Source: an uncultured Lachnospiraceae bacterium (lineage in GTDB: Bacteria; Bacillota; Clostridia; Lachnospirales; Lachnospiraceae). From it: a stretch of 38,683 bases of DNA. Shown here in pieces: positions 1 through 8,740 of this stretch (positions are counted from its first letter, which is position 1; every line of letters starts with the position of its first letter). The position numbers and the translations under genes are program-made. Under the pieces are notes generated by a model. That model was not told where the DNA came from and did no database searches. It saw nothing but the letters and a program-made list of their open reading frames with translations. The stretch covers positions 1 through 38,683 of the forward strand of contig CAJUMM010000022.1 of assembly GCA_910586955.1 (NCBI GenBank), read 5' to 3'.

Positions 1-129
1 GTTTCCAGAAAGGACAACCGCAGACTATCCCTACCTGCTCTAATCTGACTAAGAAAATTATAGCAAGTTATGTCGAATAATGCTATAAATAATTTCCCGA
101 CAGCCCCTTTTTCCTTTTTCGTTCTTTCC
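1..129. other. 5' edge, no gene seen
   Basis: I see no credible ORF, RNA gene or repeat in this short edge segment. It lies downstream of the minus-strand gene ending at 130 and is moderately AT-rich with pyrimidine-rich tracts next to that gene. No clear hairpin terminator was recognised. Confidence 0.4.
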
Positions 130-666
130 TTATATCTTTTCCAAATATTGATCTAGTACATACAGCAACGCCTCGTTTCGCATAAACTTCTGCAGGGCTT
201 TTAATTCTTGTCCTCCCCCCTTGTAGAGTTCCTCTAGCTGTCTAATCAATTCCTCAAATGTCTTTTGAATCTCTTTCGACATAACAAGACTTTCATCTTT
301 ACTGCTGGCTTCGGCAATCTCGTCCTGCAAGTTTCTGGGTGCAGACGTATCAAATACATTTACCAGCCTCTCCTCACTCAAATCGTTAATATAAGCATCT
401 ACTTTCTGTTTTGCCTGTCCCGGTGACCAATCTGCGGAGATCTGAAAATCTCCTTCTTCAAACATAATTTGCTTCCGTTTTCCCTCCGACATGCTCCAGT
501 CAGCTGTTGGTTCCTCGATTTTCATGTTGCTGGCACGCTCTTCCAGCTTCTTTTCCTGGACATCAATATCAAAATCCTGCCCCCCTATCTCTGATTCAGA
601 AGGCTGCCCGGGTTCTGCCGGAACAACAGGTACGGCCGGTTGTTCCGGTACAGATGAATCTTCCAT
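130..666 (-). CDS. C-terminal part of amber-interrupted protein, unknown function
   Basis: This 178-residue ORF matches no family I recognise. The first 35 residues are rich in Pro, Glu, Ser and Val (a linker-like stretch), and the rest is charged and helical with Glu/Lys/Leu-rich segments near residues 100-178; there is no signal peptide or membrane segment. It lies in exactly the same frame as the upstream ORF at 676-1011. Only one TAG codon (676-678) and three sense codons (Asp-Pro-Glu) separate them, and the linker composition continues across the stop, with an EPGQ motif on both sides. The AGGA upstream of this ATG is weak. I infer that this is the cytosolic or extracytosolic tail of a single protein of about 292 residues broken by a nonsense codon. 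Two independent genes in the same frame remain possible. Confidence 0.55.
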   Translation of the reverse strand: MEDSSVPEQPAVPVVPAEPGQPSESEIGGQDFDIDVQEKKLEERASNMKIEEPTADWSMSEGKRKQIMFEEGDFQISADWSPGQAKQKVDAYINDLSEERLVNVFDTSAPRNLQDEIAEASSKDESLVMSKEIQKTFEELIRQLEELYKGGGQELKALQKFMRNEALLYVLDQYLEKI

Positions 667-675
667 TTCCGGATC

Positions 676-1011
676 CTATTCTTTTGTCTGCCCCGGTTCG
701 GATGCTGGGGGATCCGTTTGTGATTCCGACGCCTGTCCTTTCTCTTTACCAGGTTCTTCCCCGCTTCCGGAATTTCCCGCCTCTTCATTGCCGCTCCCAG
801 CTTCCGAATCATAATGGGTAAAAGCAATCGCCGCATGACGACAGCGGCTTGTAACATGCCCCTGGGCCCAGACAACAGCTCCCGTCACCCACATTAGTAA
901 GAAAAAAACCACTACCATAAATGTATGCCGTGATGCTTTCCATAAAAATCTCTTGCATTTCTTCACAACATCACTAAGGAGATCTTCCGCCTCTTCTCTC
1001 GGTGCATTCAA
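676..1011 (-). CDS. N-terminal membrane-anchor part of amber-interrupted protein
   Basis: This 111-residue ORF has a basic, charged N-terminus (about residues 1-28), one strong hydrophobic helix (about 29-50, with two Trp) and then a Ser/Gly/Glu/Pro-rich low-complexity tail running to a TAG at 676-678. The likely start is TTG at 1009-1011. The frame stays open upstream to a stop near 1072-1074, but no ATG or GTG is available there and the ribosome binding site is poor, so the start is uncertain. The ORF at 130-666 continues in the same frame after the stop with the same kind of linker. The whole resembles a single-pass membrane protein with a Pro/Glu linker and a helical C-terminal domain. 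I do not recognise the family. Confidence 0.5.
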   Translation of the reverse strand: MNAPREEAEDLLSDVVKKCKRFLWKASRHTFMVVVFFLLMWVTGAVVWAQGHVTSRCRHAAIAFTHYDSEAGSGNEEAGNSGSGEEPGKEKGQASESQTDPPASEPGQTKE

Positions 1012-1146
1012 ATAAGAATCTTTTTTATAAATATCTCTTATAAATCCCCCAAATACAGTGAAATTTATTCTTCACTTTTTCTTATTTTTTGACAGAAAAA
1101 ACATAGGGAAAACAAATTTTTTAAGATTTTCTTTTTCTGCATTTTG

Positions 1147-1155
1147 TGTTATACT
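1147..1155 (+). promoter_or_regulatory. extended -10 promoter for the MNT/HEPN locus
   Basis: TGTTATACT is a TG-n-TATACT extended -10 element 43 bases upstream of the MNT start codon. The upstream -35 region is only T-rich with no good hexamer. The surrounding 1012-1197 segment between the divergent genes is very AT-rich and contains no other gene I can support. Confidence 0.5.
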
Positions 1156-1197
1156 AAAACCACATTAAAACTAAAATCAGAAAAGGAAATTTCTCTT

Positions 1198-1494
1198 ATG
1201 AACGCAATACCTAACATACAAGAAATTCAAAGAGCCGTCTCAACTCTTGGTTCACAATATGGTGCTGAGCGGATTTACCTTTTCGGCTCCTATGCCCGGG
1301 GAGATGCTGATGAAAATAGTGATATTGATTTACGAATTGACAAAGGTGCCATAAGAGGGTTAACCATGGGCTATCTATTGGTGGATCTGGAAGATGCTCT
1401 CGGGAAAAAAGTGGACCTGCTTTCTACCAAATGTCTCCACTCAGATTTTCTTGCTTCTATAAAAAATGAGGAGATTTTATTGTATGAAAAATAG
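1198..1494 (+). CDS. mntA: MntA-type nucleotidyltransferase antitoxin
   Basis: This is a 98-residue minimal nucleotidyltransferase (MNT). The signature GSYARGDADENSDIDL runs from Gly30, giving the metal-binding pair Asp42/Asp44, and KVDLL supplies the third Asp at 73; all three catalytic acids are present. ATG at 1198 is chosen over an upstream TTG at 1144 because AAAGGA sits about 10 bases before it and the TTG lies upstream of the -10 element's likely start site. In the known HepT/MntA (type VII) systems the MNT protein inactivates the HEPN ribonuclease by attaching AMP to the Tyr of its RX4HXY motif. Here the partner gene begins inside the last codons of this one (ATG at 1484) but is damaged, so this antitoxin may be an orphan. 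Family assignment is secure; activity is inferred. Confidence 0.88.
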   Translation: MNAIPNIQEIQRAVSTLGSQYGAERIYLFGSYARGDADENSDIDLRIDKGAIRGLTMGYLLVDLEDALGKKVDLLSTKCLHSDFLASIKNEEILLYEK

Positions 1495-1644
1495 AGATTA
1501 CTTCCTTGGCGCCAGATACGGTCCATGCGAAACATTGTTGCTCACCATTATGGGAAAATAGATACCGAAACATTATGGGCTACTATTATGGATGATATTA
1601 CACCATTAAAAAATTTTTGTGAAAATATTCTAACTCAGGACTAA
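1484..1644 (+). pseudogene. HepT-type HEPN ribonuclease toxin remnant
   Basis: The ATG at 1484 overlaps the 3' end of the MNT gene and encodes MKNRDYF, a typical HEPN N-terminus, but this frame stops after about 25 codons. From 1504 a second frame reads PWRQIRSMRNIVAHHYG and continues to a TAA at 1642-1644. It contains the diagnostic HEPN motif R-x4-H-x-Y (RNIVAHHY) and the usual helix after it. The two pieces are out of frame by 23 bases and the central part of a normal gene of about 110-140 codons is missing, so an internal deletion with frameshift is the simplest reading. The remnant is too short to fold as a HEPN toxin. Confidence 0.82.
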
Positions 1645-1665
1645 AATATATACTCTATATACAGC

Positions 1666-1698
1666 AAATGCCTGACCCAATCCCCCGGTCAGGCATTT
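1666..1698. terminator. bidirectional hairpin between convergent genes
   Basis: A perfect 12-bp inverted repeat (AAATGCCTGACC / GGTCAGGCATTT) with a 9-base loop lies exactly between the convergent HEPN remnant and the membrane protein gene ending at 1699. Downstream T-tracts are short on both strands (TTTCT on plus, ATTTGCTG on minus), so it is probably a weak terminator shared by both directions. Confidence 0.65.
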
Positions 1699-3231
1699 CT
1701 ACTCTCCCCGGTACCGCCCAACCAAAGCCGCCCACCGGGCGCTTAAGCCTGAAAGCCCTATGGCCGCCATGGGAAGCATGGACACAAAATAGGGAAGGAT
1801 ATAGCGCCCCTTAGCCTCCCATATCATGTGGAAGAAAAAGCCCCCCAGGACAAAGATCAGCAGAAGATGATCCTCCAAATCCTTCTCCCGGAAGAACCCG
1901 TAGAGGAGCCACAGGAAGACCCCTGCGAAAATCAGGCTCTGGTACTGGTTCATAAACCAGATCATAAGGGCATTCAGCTTCCCGTAGTACATGCTGTTCA
2001 CCACACCCATGCGGGGCCAGCCATTGGTCTGGGTCATGGTAAAGCACTCGTAGCTGGGATCGTTCCACTGGCTCACAAATTTCTCCCGGAAAAACCACCC
2101 TGCATAGGAGGGATCCCCCCGGAATTTTCCCAGGGAAGCCCGGATATCCTCTACTGCCATGGCAGAAGCCTTCTCTCCGTCGAAATCAGAGGCTCCCCAA
2201 TAGGCGTGGAGAATATAGCCGTTGGACCAGCCCGGCGCTCCGTCCCCCTCCTGTAGTCCCATAGCTACGTAGAGAATCATAGGCGCTCCCTCATTCAGGG
2301 TTATCCCGGAGCGCTGCTCGTACACACTGTGAAGGGCAAAACGGAAAACCGCCATAGACAGGAAGAGAAAAGCCGCCGCTGCGAAAGCCCGCCACTCCCT
2401 CTTTCCAAGTCCTGTCACAAGAAGGACGCAGAGAAAGGCGATCAGAAGAATCAGGCTGTTATTGCGGATAAGGCAGGCCAGAGCGCAGAAAAGCCCACAG
2501 AGCAGAAGGCCCCAAAGTTTCTTCCTTTTCCGGTATTCGAAGAACATCCAGACCGCTGCCAGGGAACAGGCCAGGGAGGGAATCTCCCCGTATACATAGG
2601 TCACGTAAAAGAACATGGGAAAACAGCCGGCCGCCAGAAAGAGATAATAGATCCTGGACCTTTGATCCTGTCCCAGAAGACCGGCGATCCGGTAGCCGCT
2701 GTACACGCAGAGAACAGCCCCCAGGCAGTTGAGAAATTCAAAGGCCCGGAAATTCCCGTTTCCGAAAACCGCAAAAACCAGCTCAATCAGTGCCGTAAGG
2801 CCCAGCTGGTGGGGGTGGATAAACAAGTATTTCTCATAAGAATCTTTGGTCAGCATAGAGTAATCCCCGTTTTGGAACCCTTCCGCCGCCCTGCAGACGG
2901 AAAGCTGATCTCCCACAGGAATGCAGCCGGCCCCAATCACCCACAGCACGCAGAAGCAGAGGGTATAGGATAGCACCAGAACCAGAAGGATACGGATCCA
3001 TTTTTCCGGATCTTTCCCCTTCCGGATCCATTCCGACGCCCGGTACATGAAAAACAAGAGGGTACCACAGACTGCCAGCACCACGAAAAACAGATCTCCT
3101 ATCTGCCGGGGCGGCTGATTGTACTGGGTGGAGTAATAAATCGTAGAAAAGAGACTGACCCCGGTTAAGATCCCGAACAGAAAAATTCCCAGAAGGGAAA
3201 CCGTCCGGTCAGCCAGTTTCAGCAGTTTCAT
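1699..3231 (-). CDS. polytopic membrane protein, GT-C glycosyltransferase-like (paralogue 2)
   Basis: This 510-residue protein has about ten to twelve hydrophobic helices. After the second or third helix it carries VGDQLSVCRAAEGF, with an acidic residue in the first large outer loop as in GT-C transferases, then KYLFIHPHQLGL, RNNSLI, NEGAPMILYVAMGLQEGDG, and near the C-terminus WEAKGRYILPYF, which resembles the E-x-x-x-RY-x-x-P motif common in GT39-type membrane mannosyltransferases. The same motifs in the same order occur in the upstream gene, so the two are tandem paralogues; the reading frames overlap by 23 bases and are probably translationally coupled. Transfer of a sugar from a polyprenyl donor on the outer membrane face is inferred from family features only. 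The acceptor is unknown. Confidence 0.6.
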   Translation of the reverse strand: MKLLKLADRTVSLLGIFLFGILTGVSLFSTIYYSTQYNQPPRQIGDLFFVVLAVCGTLLFFMYRASEWIRKGKDPEKWIRILLVLVLSYTLCFCVLWVIGAGCIPVGDQLSVCRAAEGFQNGDYSMLTKDSYEKYLFIHPHQLGLTALIELVFAVFGNGNFRAFEFLNCLGAVLCVYSGYRIAGLLGQDQRSRIYYLFLAAGCFPMFFYVTYVYGEIPSLACSLAAVWMFFEYRKRKKLWGLLLCGLFCALACLIRNNSLILLIAFLCVLLVTGLGKREWRAFAAAAFLFLSMAVFRFALHSVYEQRSGITLNEGAPMILYVAMGLQEGDGAPGWSNGYILHAYWGASDFDGEKASAMAVEDIRASLGKFRGDPSYAGWFFREKFVSQWNDPSYECFTMTQTNGWPRMGVVNSMYYGKLNALMIWFMNQYQSLIFAGVFLWLLYGFFREKDLEDHLLLIFVLGGFFFHMIWEAKGRYILPYFVSMLPMAAIGLSGLSARWAALVGRYRGE

Positions 3232-4780
3232 ATGCAGTCCTCCGATTCTTAAGGATTCCGGACACCCGGGCTAATCCGGCCGCAGCCCCGGGAAGCATCA
3301 TCACGAAATAAGGAAGCACATAGCGGGACTTAGCCTCCCAGACCGTGTGGAAGAGAACTCCTCCCAGGATAGCGATAAAAAGCAGATACCACTCCAGGGG
3401 ATACTTCTCCTTCCGGCCATGAACCAAAAGAAACAGCCCCATGCCGTAGATAAGAAGCTGATAGGAATCCATAAACAGGCACAGCAGGCGGTTTCCTTTG
3501 CCCAGATAGATGCTGTTCACCAAAGGGCTCCGCTCCTGTTCCGTAGCGTAAGTCATAATAAAGCAGCCGTAGGTAGGCTCGCACCACTGGCTGGTAAATT
3601 TCCGCCAGAAAAAGTCCGCCCCATACAAGGGATTTCCCAAAAATTCCTTTGCCCGGGCTTTGATCTCCGCCTTTCCTATGGCGGCAGCAGCAGGCCCGTC
3701 ATAGCCGCACACGTCCTGGTAGGTATAGATGGAATATCCGTTGTACCAGCCTGCCTCCTTGTCTCCCTCCTGGAGCCCCAAAGCCACATAGAGAATCATA
3801 GGCATCCCGTCATTTAAAGGCCGCCCAATGCGGGATTCATAAAAAGCCCCCATCCCCTGCCTGGCCCCTCCAATCCCTGCCATTACCAAAAGGACGCAGA
3901 GAAGGTACCTCCACCGGCAGCCGCAGATCCCTTTTACCAGAAGAACCCCCAGACAGGCCACTGCCACGATCAGGCTGTTGTTGCGGATAAGACAAGCCAG
4001 GCTCATTCCCAGGACCAAAAGAACTAAGGAGCTCCATTTCTCCTCCCGGCACCAGCTCAGGGTCTGCCAAATAGAAAACAGGGACAAAGCGGCCGCTATC
4101 ACATCTCCGTAAAAATAGGAGCTGTACAGGAGGAAAGGAAAGCAGAAGGCTATCAAAAGCAGGTAATAAGCGCCTGCCCGCAGATCCCGGAACAGATACC
4201 TGGTAATCCGGTAGCCGGAAAATGCTGCCACAGCCGTCCACAGCACATTGAAAAAGAGAAAGGCCTTTAAATTTTCGATCCCAAAAAGGGTAAACAAAAT
4301 CTGGCCATAAGCTGCAAGCCCCAGCTGGTGGGGGTGCATAAAGAGATATTTGGAGTAATCAAGCCTTCCGTAATTCCCCTGGGCAAACCGCTGGGCGCTG
4401 GTCATAACCATCATCTGATCGGAGACAGGCTCGCACTTGGATATGGAAATCCACACCAAACCGAAAACCAGTATCCAGCCCATCACCAGCCAGAGCAGAA
4501 GGGAAAGCCTGCCTTCTGCTCTCCCGTCTTCATCCCCCAGCAGACGGTTTCCCGCCCAGATAATCCCGGCTCCAATCGCTGCCGCACCTAAAAGGGTTAG
4601 AGGAAAATAGGCCATACGGTTCAGGGGAATTTCTTTCCCGTAACCTGCGGGAAAGTACCTTGTAAAAATCATGCCTGCCCCAAAGAGCAGGAAAAACACC
4701 CCAACACTTATCCAGCGGACCAGCTCTCCTGTTCCTGCCTCCAGTTTTTCCATCCTGCCCTTTTTGTCCTTCTCACTCAT
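3209..4780 (-). CDS. polytopic membrane protein, GT-C glycosyltransferase-like (paralogue 1)
   Basis: This is a 523-residue multi-pass membrane protein. The start at 4780 (MSEKDKKG) is preferred over one 45 bases upstream inside purL because AAGGGG precedes it at good spacing and it leaves a normal 16-base gap after the purL stop. A short charged cytosolic N-terminus leads into helices from about residue 20. Motifs shared with the downstream paralogue are VSDQMMVMTSAQRF, KYLFMHPHQLGLAAYG, RNNSLI, NDGMPMILYVALGLQEGDK, CFIMTYATE and WEAKSRYVLPYF. These resemble GT-C enzymes with an acidic catalytic residue in the first outer loop and a lipid-linked sugar donor. It sits in a purL-led operon; no functional link with purine synthesis is apparent. 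The transferase assignment is moderate and the substrate is unknown. Confidence 0.6.
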   Translation of the reverse strand: MSEKDKKGRMEKLEAGTGELVRWISVGVFFLLFGAGMIFTRYFPAGYGKEIPLNRMAYFPLTLLGAAAIGAGIIWAGNRLLGDEDGRAEGRLSLLLWLVMGWILVFGLVWISISKCEPVSDQMMVMTSAQRFAQGNYGRLDYSKYLFMHPHQLGLAAYGQILFTLFGIENLKAFLFFNVLWTAVAAFSGYRITRYLFRDLRAGAYYLLLIAFCFPFLLYSSYFYGDVIAAALSLFSIWQTLSWCREEKWSSLVLLVLGMSLACLIRNNSLIVAVACLGVLLVKGICGCRWRYLLCVLLVMAGIGGARQGMGAFYESRIGRPLNDGMPMILYVALGLQEGDKEAGWYNGYSIYTYQDVCGYDGPAAAAIGKAEIKARAKEFLGNPLYGADFFWRKFTSQWCEPTYGCFIMTYATEQERSPLVNSIYLGKGNRLLCLFMDSYQLLIYGMGLFLLVHGRKEKYPLEWYLLFIAILGGVLFHTVWEAKSRYVLPYFVMMLPGAAAGLARVSGILKNRRTAYETAETG

Positions 4781-4796
4781 GTCTTTCCCCTTACGC

Positions 4797-7700
4797 TTAT
4801 TTAAAATAAGCCACTCCCGATTCAAACAGCTTCATATCCTGATCGCCGTAGATATTTATGGCTACCGCCTCTCCCCGCCGCTCGGAATGGGCCATCTTGC
4901 CCAGCACCCGGCCGTCGGGACTTGTAATGCCCTCGATAGCTCCGTAGGAGCCGTTTACGTTCCAGTATTCGTCCATACCGGCCTCTCCCTCCGGGTTCAC
5001 ATACTGGGTGGCTACCTGTCCGTTGGCAAAGAGTTTGTCAATCCAAGCCTGGCTGGCCACAAAGCGGCCCTCCCCATGGGATGCAGGGTTTACATAAGTT
5101 TTTCCCAATTCCGCCAGCTGAAGCCAGGGAGATTTATTGGTTACTACCTTGGTATACACCATTTTCGACACATGGCGGTTGATGGTATTAAAGGTCAGGG
5201 TGGGAGAATCCGCCGTCTGGCCTATGATCTCGCCTTCCGGAACCAGCCCCAGTTTAATCAAAGCCTGGAACCCGTTGCAGATCCCCAGGGCCAGTCCGTC
5301 CCGTTCCTTAAGGAGCTTTGTAACCGCCTCCTTGATCCGCGGGTTCTGAAAGGCCGTAGCAAAGAACTTGGCGGAGCCGTCGGGCTCGTCTCCTGCGGAA
5401 AAGCCCCCTGGGAACATGATAATCTGGGCCTGGCTGATGGCTTTTTCAAACACGTCCACCGATTCCCGGATATCCGAAGCCGTCAGATTCCGGAATACCT
5501 TGGTCACCACATGGGCTCCCGCCCGCTCAAAGGCCTTTGCACTGTCGTACTCACAGTTGGTCCCAGGAAATACCGGGATAAACACAGTGGGACGGGCCGT
5601 CTTATGGCGGCAGACATACACCTGAGCCGCCTGGTAGAGAGGAGTCTCCACCTTCTCTTTGCCCGGAACCGCCACCGTGGGGAAGACTTTCTCCAGAGGA
5701 GCCGTCCAGGCTTCCAGGGCCTCCCCGGTGCCAATCTTCATGCTGCCATAGGCAAGGCCTTCCTCCGTCACCTCTCCTACCAGGGTGTAGGTCACGGCCA
5801 GATCTCCCACCCGTCCGTCGGGAACCTCCGCCACAATATTTCCGAAGCCTGCCGTAAAGAGATCCCGGGGATCTACGGAATGCTCAATCTTAACCCCCAG
5901 CTTATTGCCGAAAGCCATCTTGCTGACGGCGGCGGCCAGTCCTTTGCCGTCCAGGGCATAGGCAGAAATAATATTGCCCGCTTTTACATCCCGGAAGAAT
6001 TTCCCGTACAAGTCCTTAATCTCCTCATAATCCGGCAGATCATAGGCATCCCGGCCAATGGAGATCAGCACCAGCTTATTTCCCGCCTTCTTGAGCTCCG
6101 GCGTAATAATATGGGTATGGCTGGCAATGTCCACTGCAAAGGACACCAGGGTGGGGGGCACGTCAATGTCATTAAAGGTGCCGGACATGCTGTCCTTGCC
6201 GCCGATGGAAGGCAGGCCGAAGCCCAGCTGGGCACTGTAAGCTCCCAGAAGCGCTGCAAAGGGCTGGCTCCAGCGGTGTGGATCCTCCGTCATCCGGCGG
6301 AAGTATTCCTGGAAGGTAAAGCGGATCCTGCTGTAATCCCCGCCGGAAGCCACAATCCTGGCCACGGACTCCAGCACCGCATATACAGCCCCGTGATAAG
6401 GACTCCAGCTGGATAGATAGGGATCAAAGCCGTAGCTCATCATCGTAACCGTATCCGTCTTCCCCTTCAGCACGGGAAGCTTGGCAACCATGGCCTGGGT
6501 TTCCGTAAGCTGGTATTTCCCCCCGTAGGGCATCAGCACGCTTCCGGCTCCGATAGAACCGTCAAACATCTCCACCAGGCCCTTCTGGGAGCAGACATTG
6601 AGATCCCCAAGGGTGGCAAGCCATTTTTCCCGCACATCCCCCACTTCCTCCCGGACAAAATACTTCCGGTTCTCGTCGGGCAGATCCACGGCCACTTCTG
6701 TCTCCTGGTGGGCTCCGTTGGTATCCAGGAAGGCCCTGGAAATATTGACGATCTCCTTCCCTCTCCACACAAGGACCAGACGGGGGCTATCCGTCACCTG
6801 GGCCACAGTCACTGCCTCCAGGTTCTCTTCCCTGGCATAGGCCAGGAAGGCAGCCTCATCTTTCGGATCCACCACCACGGCCATGCGCTCCTGGGACTCG
6901 GAGATGGCAATCTCTGTGCCGTCAAGGCCTGCATACTTCTTGGGCACCAGATCTAAATTCACCCGAAGGCCTGCCGCCAGCTCTCCAATGGCTACGGACA
7001 CGCCGCCGGCCCCGAAATCATTGCACTTCTTAATCAGCCTTGTGACCTCAGGACGGCGGAACAGCCGCTGGATTTTCCGCTCCGTAGGGGCATTTCCCTT
7101 CTGGACCTCCGCCCCGCAGGTCTCGATAGAGGCCTCCGTATGGACCTTGGAGGAACCCGTGGCGCCGCCGCAGCCGTCCCGGCCGGTCCGTCCTCCCAGA
7201 AGCACAATCAAGTCCCCCGGGTCCGAGGTTTCCCGGATCACATCTTTCCTGGGAGCCGCACCCATAACCGCTCCAATCTCCATGCGCTTCGCCACATAAT
7301 CCGGGTGGTAAATCTCCTTTACATACCCTGTGGCCAGGCCGATCTGGTTGCCGTAGGAGCTGTAGCCGCTAGCCGCTCCCCGGACCAGCTTCTTCTGAGG
7401 CAGTTTGCCTTTGAGGGTATCTTTCACGGAAACAGTGGGGTCCGCCGCTCCCGTCACCCGCATAGCCTGGTAGACATAAGTTCTTCCTGACAGGGGATCC
7501 CGGATAGCACCCCCCAGGCAGGTGGCGGCGCCGCCGAAGGGCTCGATCTCCGTGGGATGGTTGTGGGTTTCATTTTTAAAATTCACCAGCCACTCTTCGG
7601 TCTGGCCGTCCACTTCTACCGGCACTACGATAGAGCAAGCATTGATCTCCTCCGATTCCTCCTGATCCCCAAGCTTTCCTTCCGCCTTTAGCTTCCGCAT

Positions 7701-8546
7701 AGCCATCAGGGCCAGATCCATCAGGCAGACAAATTTATCCTTCCTTCCCTTGAAAATCTCCTCCCGGTCCGCAAGATACCGGCGGTAAGTCTCTTCTATG
7801 GGAGCCCGGTAATACCCTTCTCCAAAGCTCACATCCTTAAGCTCCGTAGAAAAGGTGGTATGGCGGCAATGGTCGGACCAGTAGGTGTCAAGCACCCGGA
7901 TCTCCGTCATGGAGGGATCCCGCTTCTCCTCCTCTCGGAAATAATTCTGGATGTGAAGGAAATCTTTGAAGGTCATGGCAAGATTCAGGGAATCGTAAAG
8001 CTTCCTTAGAGATTCTTCCTCCATACTAGAGAAACCCTCCAGAATCTTTACATCCTCCGGCTCCTCAAACTCCGTCACCAAGGTTTCCGGCTTCACCATC
8101 CCCGTCTCCCTGGAATCCACGGGATTGATGCAGAAGCTCTTGATGGCCCCAAACTCCTCCTCCGAACAGGTTCCTGTAATCACATAAGTAACTGCGGTGC
8201 GGATCTCCGGCTCCTGGTCCTCTTTCAAAAATTTCACGCACTGGACTGCGGAATCCGCTCTCTGGTCAAACTGTCCCGGCAGATATTCCACGCTGAAAAT
8301 CCGGGAATCCGGCTCTGTCTCAAACCGTTCCTCATAGAGCAAATCCACCGGAGGCTCGGAAAATACCGTCCTGCAGGCAGAGGCAAAGACTTCATCAGAC
8401 AGGTTTTCCACGTCATAGCGTATCAGTACCCGCACCCCGGTGACTCCGCCGATGCCCAGATAACTTTTAATCTCCTCTTTCAGCTCCTTGGCCTTTACCG
8501 CGAAAGGCTCTTTCTTTTCCACAAAGATTCTTCTTACATTGCCCAT
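4797..8546 (-). CDS. purL: phosphoribosylformylglycinamidine synthase
   Basis: This 1249-residue single-chain FGAM synthase catalyses the ATP- and glutamine-dependent step from FGAR to FGAM in de novo purine synthesis in the cytosol. Features in order: an N-terminal PurS-like region; the linker with DTYWSDHCRHTTF; the first AIR-synthase-type half with FKNETHNHPTEIEPFGG and GGRTGRDGCGGATGSS; the second half with LPSIGGKDSMSGTF; and a C-terminal class I glutaminase with FPGTNCEYDSAKAF, the nucleophile Cys in LGICNGFQAL and the His/Glu pair in SHGEGRF. Length and domain order match the large PurL of many Clostridia, so separate purS and purQ are not needed. AGGAGGT lies just upstream of ATG at 8546. 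No purine riboswitch was seen in the leader. Two membrane-protein genes follow closely. Confidence 0.97.
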   Translation of the reverse strand: MGNVRRIFVEKKEPFAVKAKELKEEIKSYLGIGGVTGVRVLIRYDVENLSDEVFASACRTVFSEPPVDLLYEERFETEPDSRIFSVEYLPGQFDQRADSAVQCVKFLKEDQEPEIRTAVTYVITGTCSEEEFGAIKSFCINPVDSRETGMVKPETLVTEFEEPEDVKILEGFSSMEEESLRKLYDSLNLAMTFKDFLHIQNYFREEEKRDPSMTEIRVLDTYWSDHCRHTTFSTELKDVSFGEGYYRAPIEETYRRYLADREEIFKGRKDKFVCLMDLALMAMRKLKAEGKLGDQEESEEINACSIVVPVEVDGQTEEWLVNFKNETHNHPTEIEPFGGAATCLGGAIRDPLSGRTYVYQAMRVTGAADPTVSVKDTLKGKLPQKKLVRGAASGYSSYGNQIGLATGYVKEIYHPDYVAKRMEIGAVMGAAPRKDVIRETSDPGDLIVLLGGRTGRDGCGGATGSSKVHTEASIETCGAEVQKGNAPTERKIQRLFRRPEVTRLIKKCNDFGAGGVSVAIGELAAGLRVNLDLVPKKYAGLDGTEIAISESQERMAVVVDPKDEAAFLAYAREENLEAVTVAQVTDSPRLVLVWRGKEIVNISRAFLDTNGAHQETEVAVDLPDENRKYFVREEVGDVREKWLATLGDLNVCSQKGLVEMFDGSIGAGSVLMPYGGKYQLTETQAMVAKLPVLKGKTDTVTMMSYGFDPYLSSWSPYHGAVYAVLESVARIVASGGDYSRIRFTFQEYFRRMTEDPHRWSQPFAALLGAYSAQLGFGLPSIGGKDSMSGTFNDIDVPPTLVSFAVDIASHTHIITPELKKAGNKLVLISIGRDAYDLPDYEEIKDLYGKFFRDVKAGNIISAYALDGKGLAAAVSKMAFGNKLGVKIEHSVDPRDLFTAGFGNIVAEVPDGRVGDLAVTYTLVGEVTEEGLAYGSMKIGTGEALEAWTAPLEKVFPTVAVPGKEKVETPLYQAAQVYVCRHKTARPTVFIPVFPGTNCEYDSAKAFERAGAHVVTKVFRNLTASDIRESVDVFEKAISQAQIIMFPGGFSAGDEPDGSAKFFATAFQNPRIKEAVTKLLKERDGLALGICNGFQALIKLGLVPEGEIIGQTADSPTLTFNTINRHVSKMVYTKVVTNKSPWLQLAELGKTYVNPASHGEGRFVASQAWIDKLFANGQVATQYVNPEGEAGMDEYWNVNGSYGAIEGITSPDGRVLGKMAHSERRGEAVAINIYGDQDMKLFESGVAYFK

Positions 8547-8624
8547 TCCTGACCTCCTGTGTCTCCTGGCTTGTCCGCCGGTTTTCCCAAATCCTACTCT
8601 TAGTTTGCAAAGGTAGTTATTTTA

Positions 8625-8633
8625 ATTATAGCA
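8625..8633 (-). promoter_or_regulatory. extended -10 promoter of purL
   Basis: On the minus strand TGCTATAAT is a perfect TG-n-TATAAT element about 80 bases before the purL start codon. No good -35 was found at 16-18 bases. The remaining AT-rich sequence between 8634 and 8740 has a second weaker candidate (TGCTATGAT near 8650-8660) and no gene. Confidence 0.6.
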
Positions 8634-8740
8634 CAACCTTCCTTTCTCTGACTATCATAGCATAAAACTTTTCATACGTATAATTAATAATATAATCTTT
8701 AATGTATAATTATCTTTGACAAAAACAGAAATAATTCTTG

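Noticed and set aside
676..678. Pyrrolysine at the amber codon
   Set aside because: No methylamine methyltransferase or pyl genes are visible, and the context is a low-complexity linker; a nonsense change is simpler.
1144..1197. Upstream TTG start adding 18 residues to the MNT protein
   Set aside because: It overlaps the -10 element and has no ribosome binding site; the ATG at 1198 has AAAGGA at proper spacing.
4671..6416. 581-codon ORF on the plus strand
   Set aside because: It lies antisense to purL and the GT-like gene in a GC-rich region; no start signal and no domain composition. Shadow of the real genes.
8547..8740. Purine riboswitch before purL
   Set aside because: The leader lacks the conserved purine aptamer core sequences; only an extended -10 promoter and AT-rich sequence are seen.
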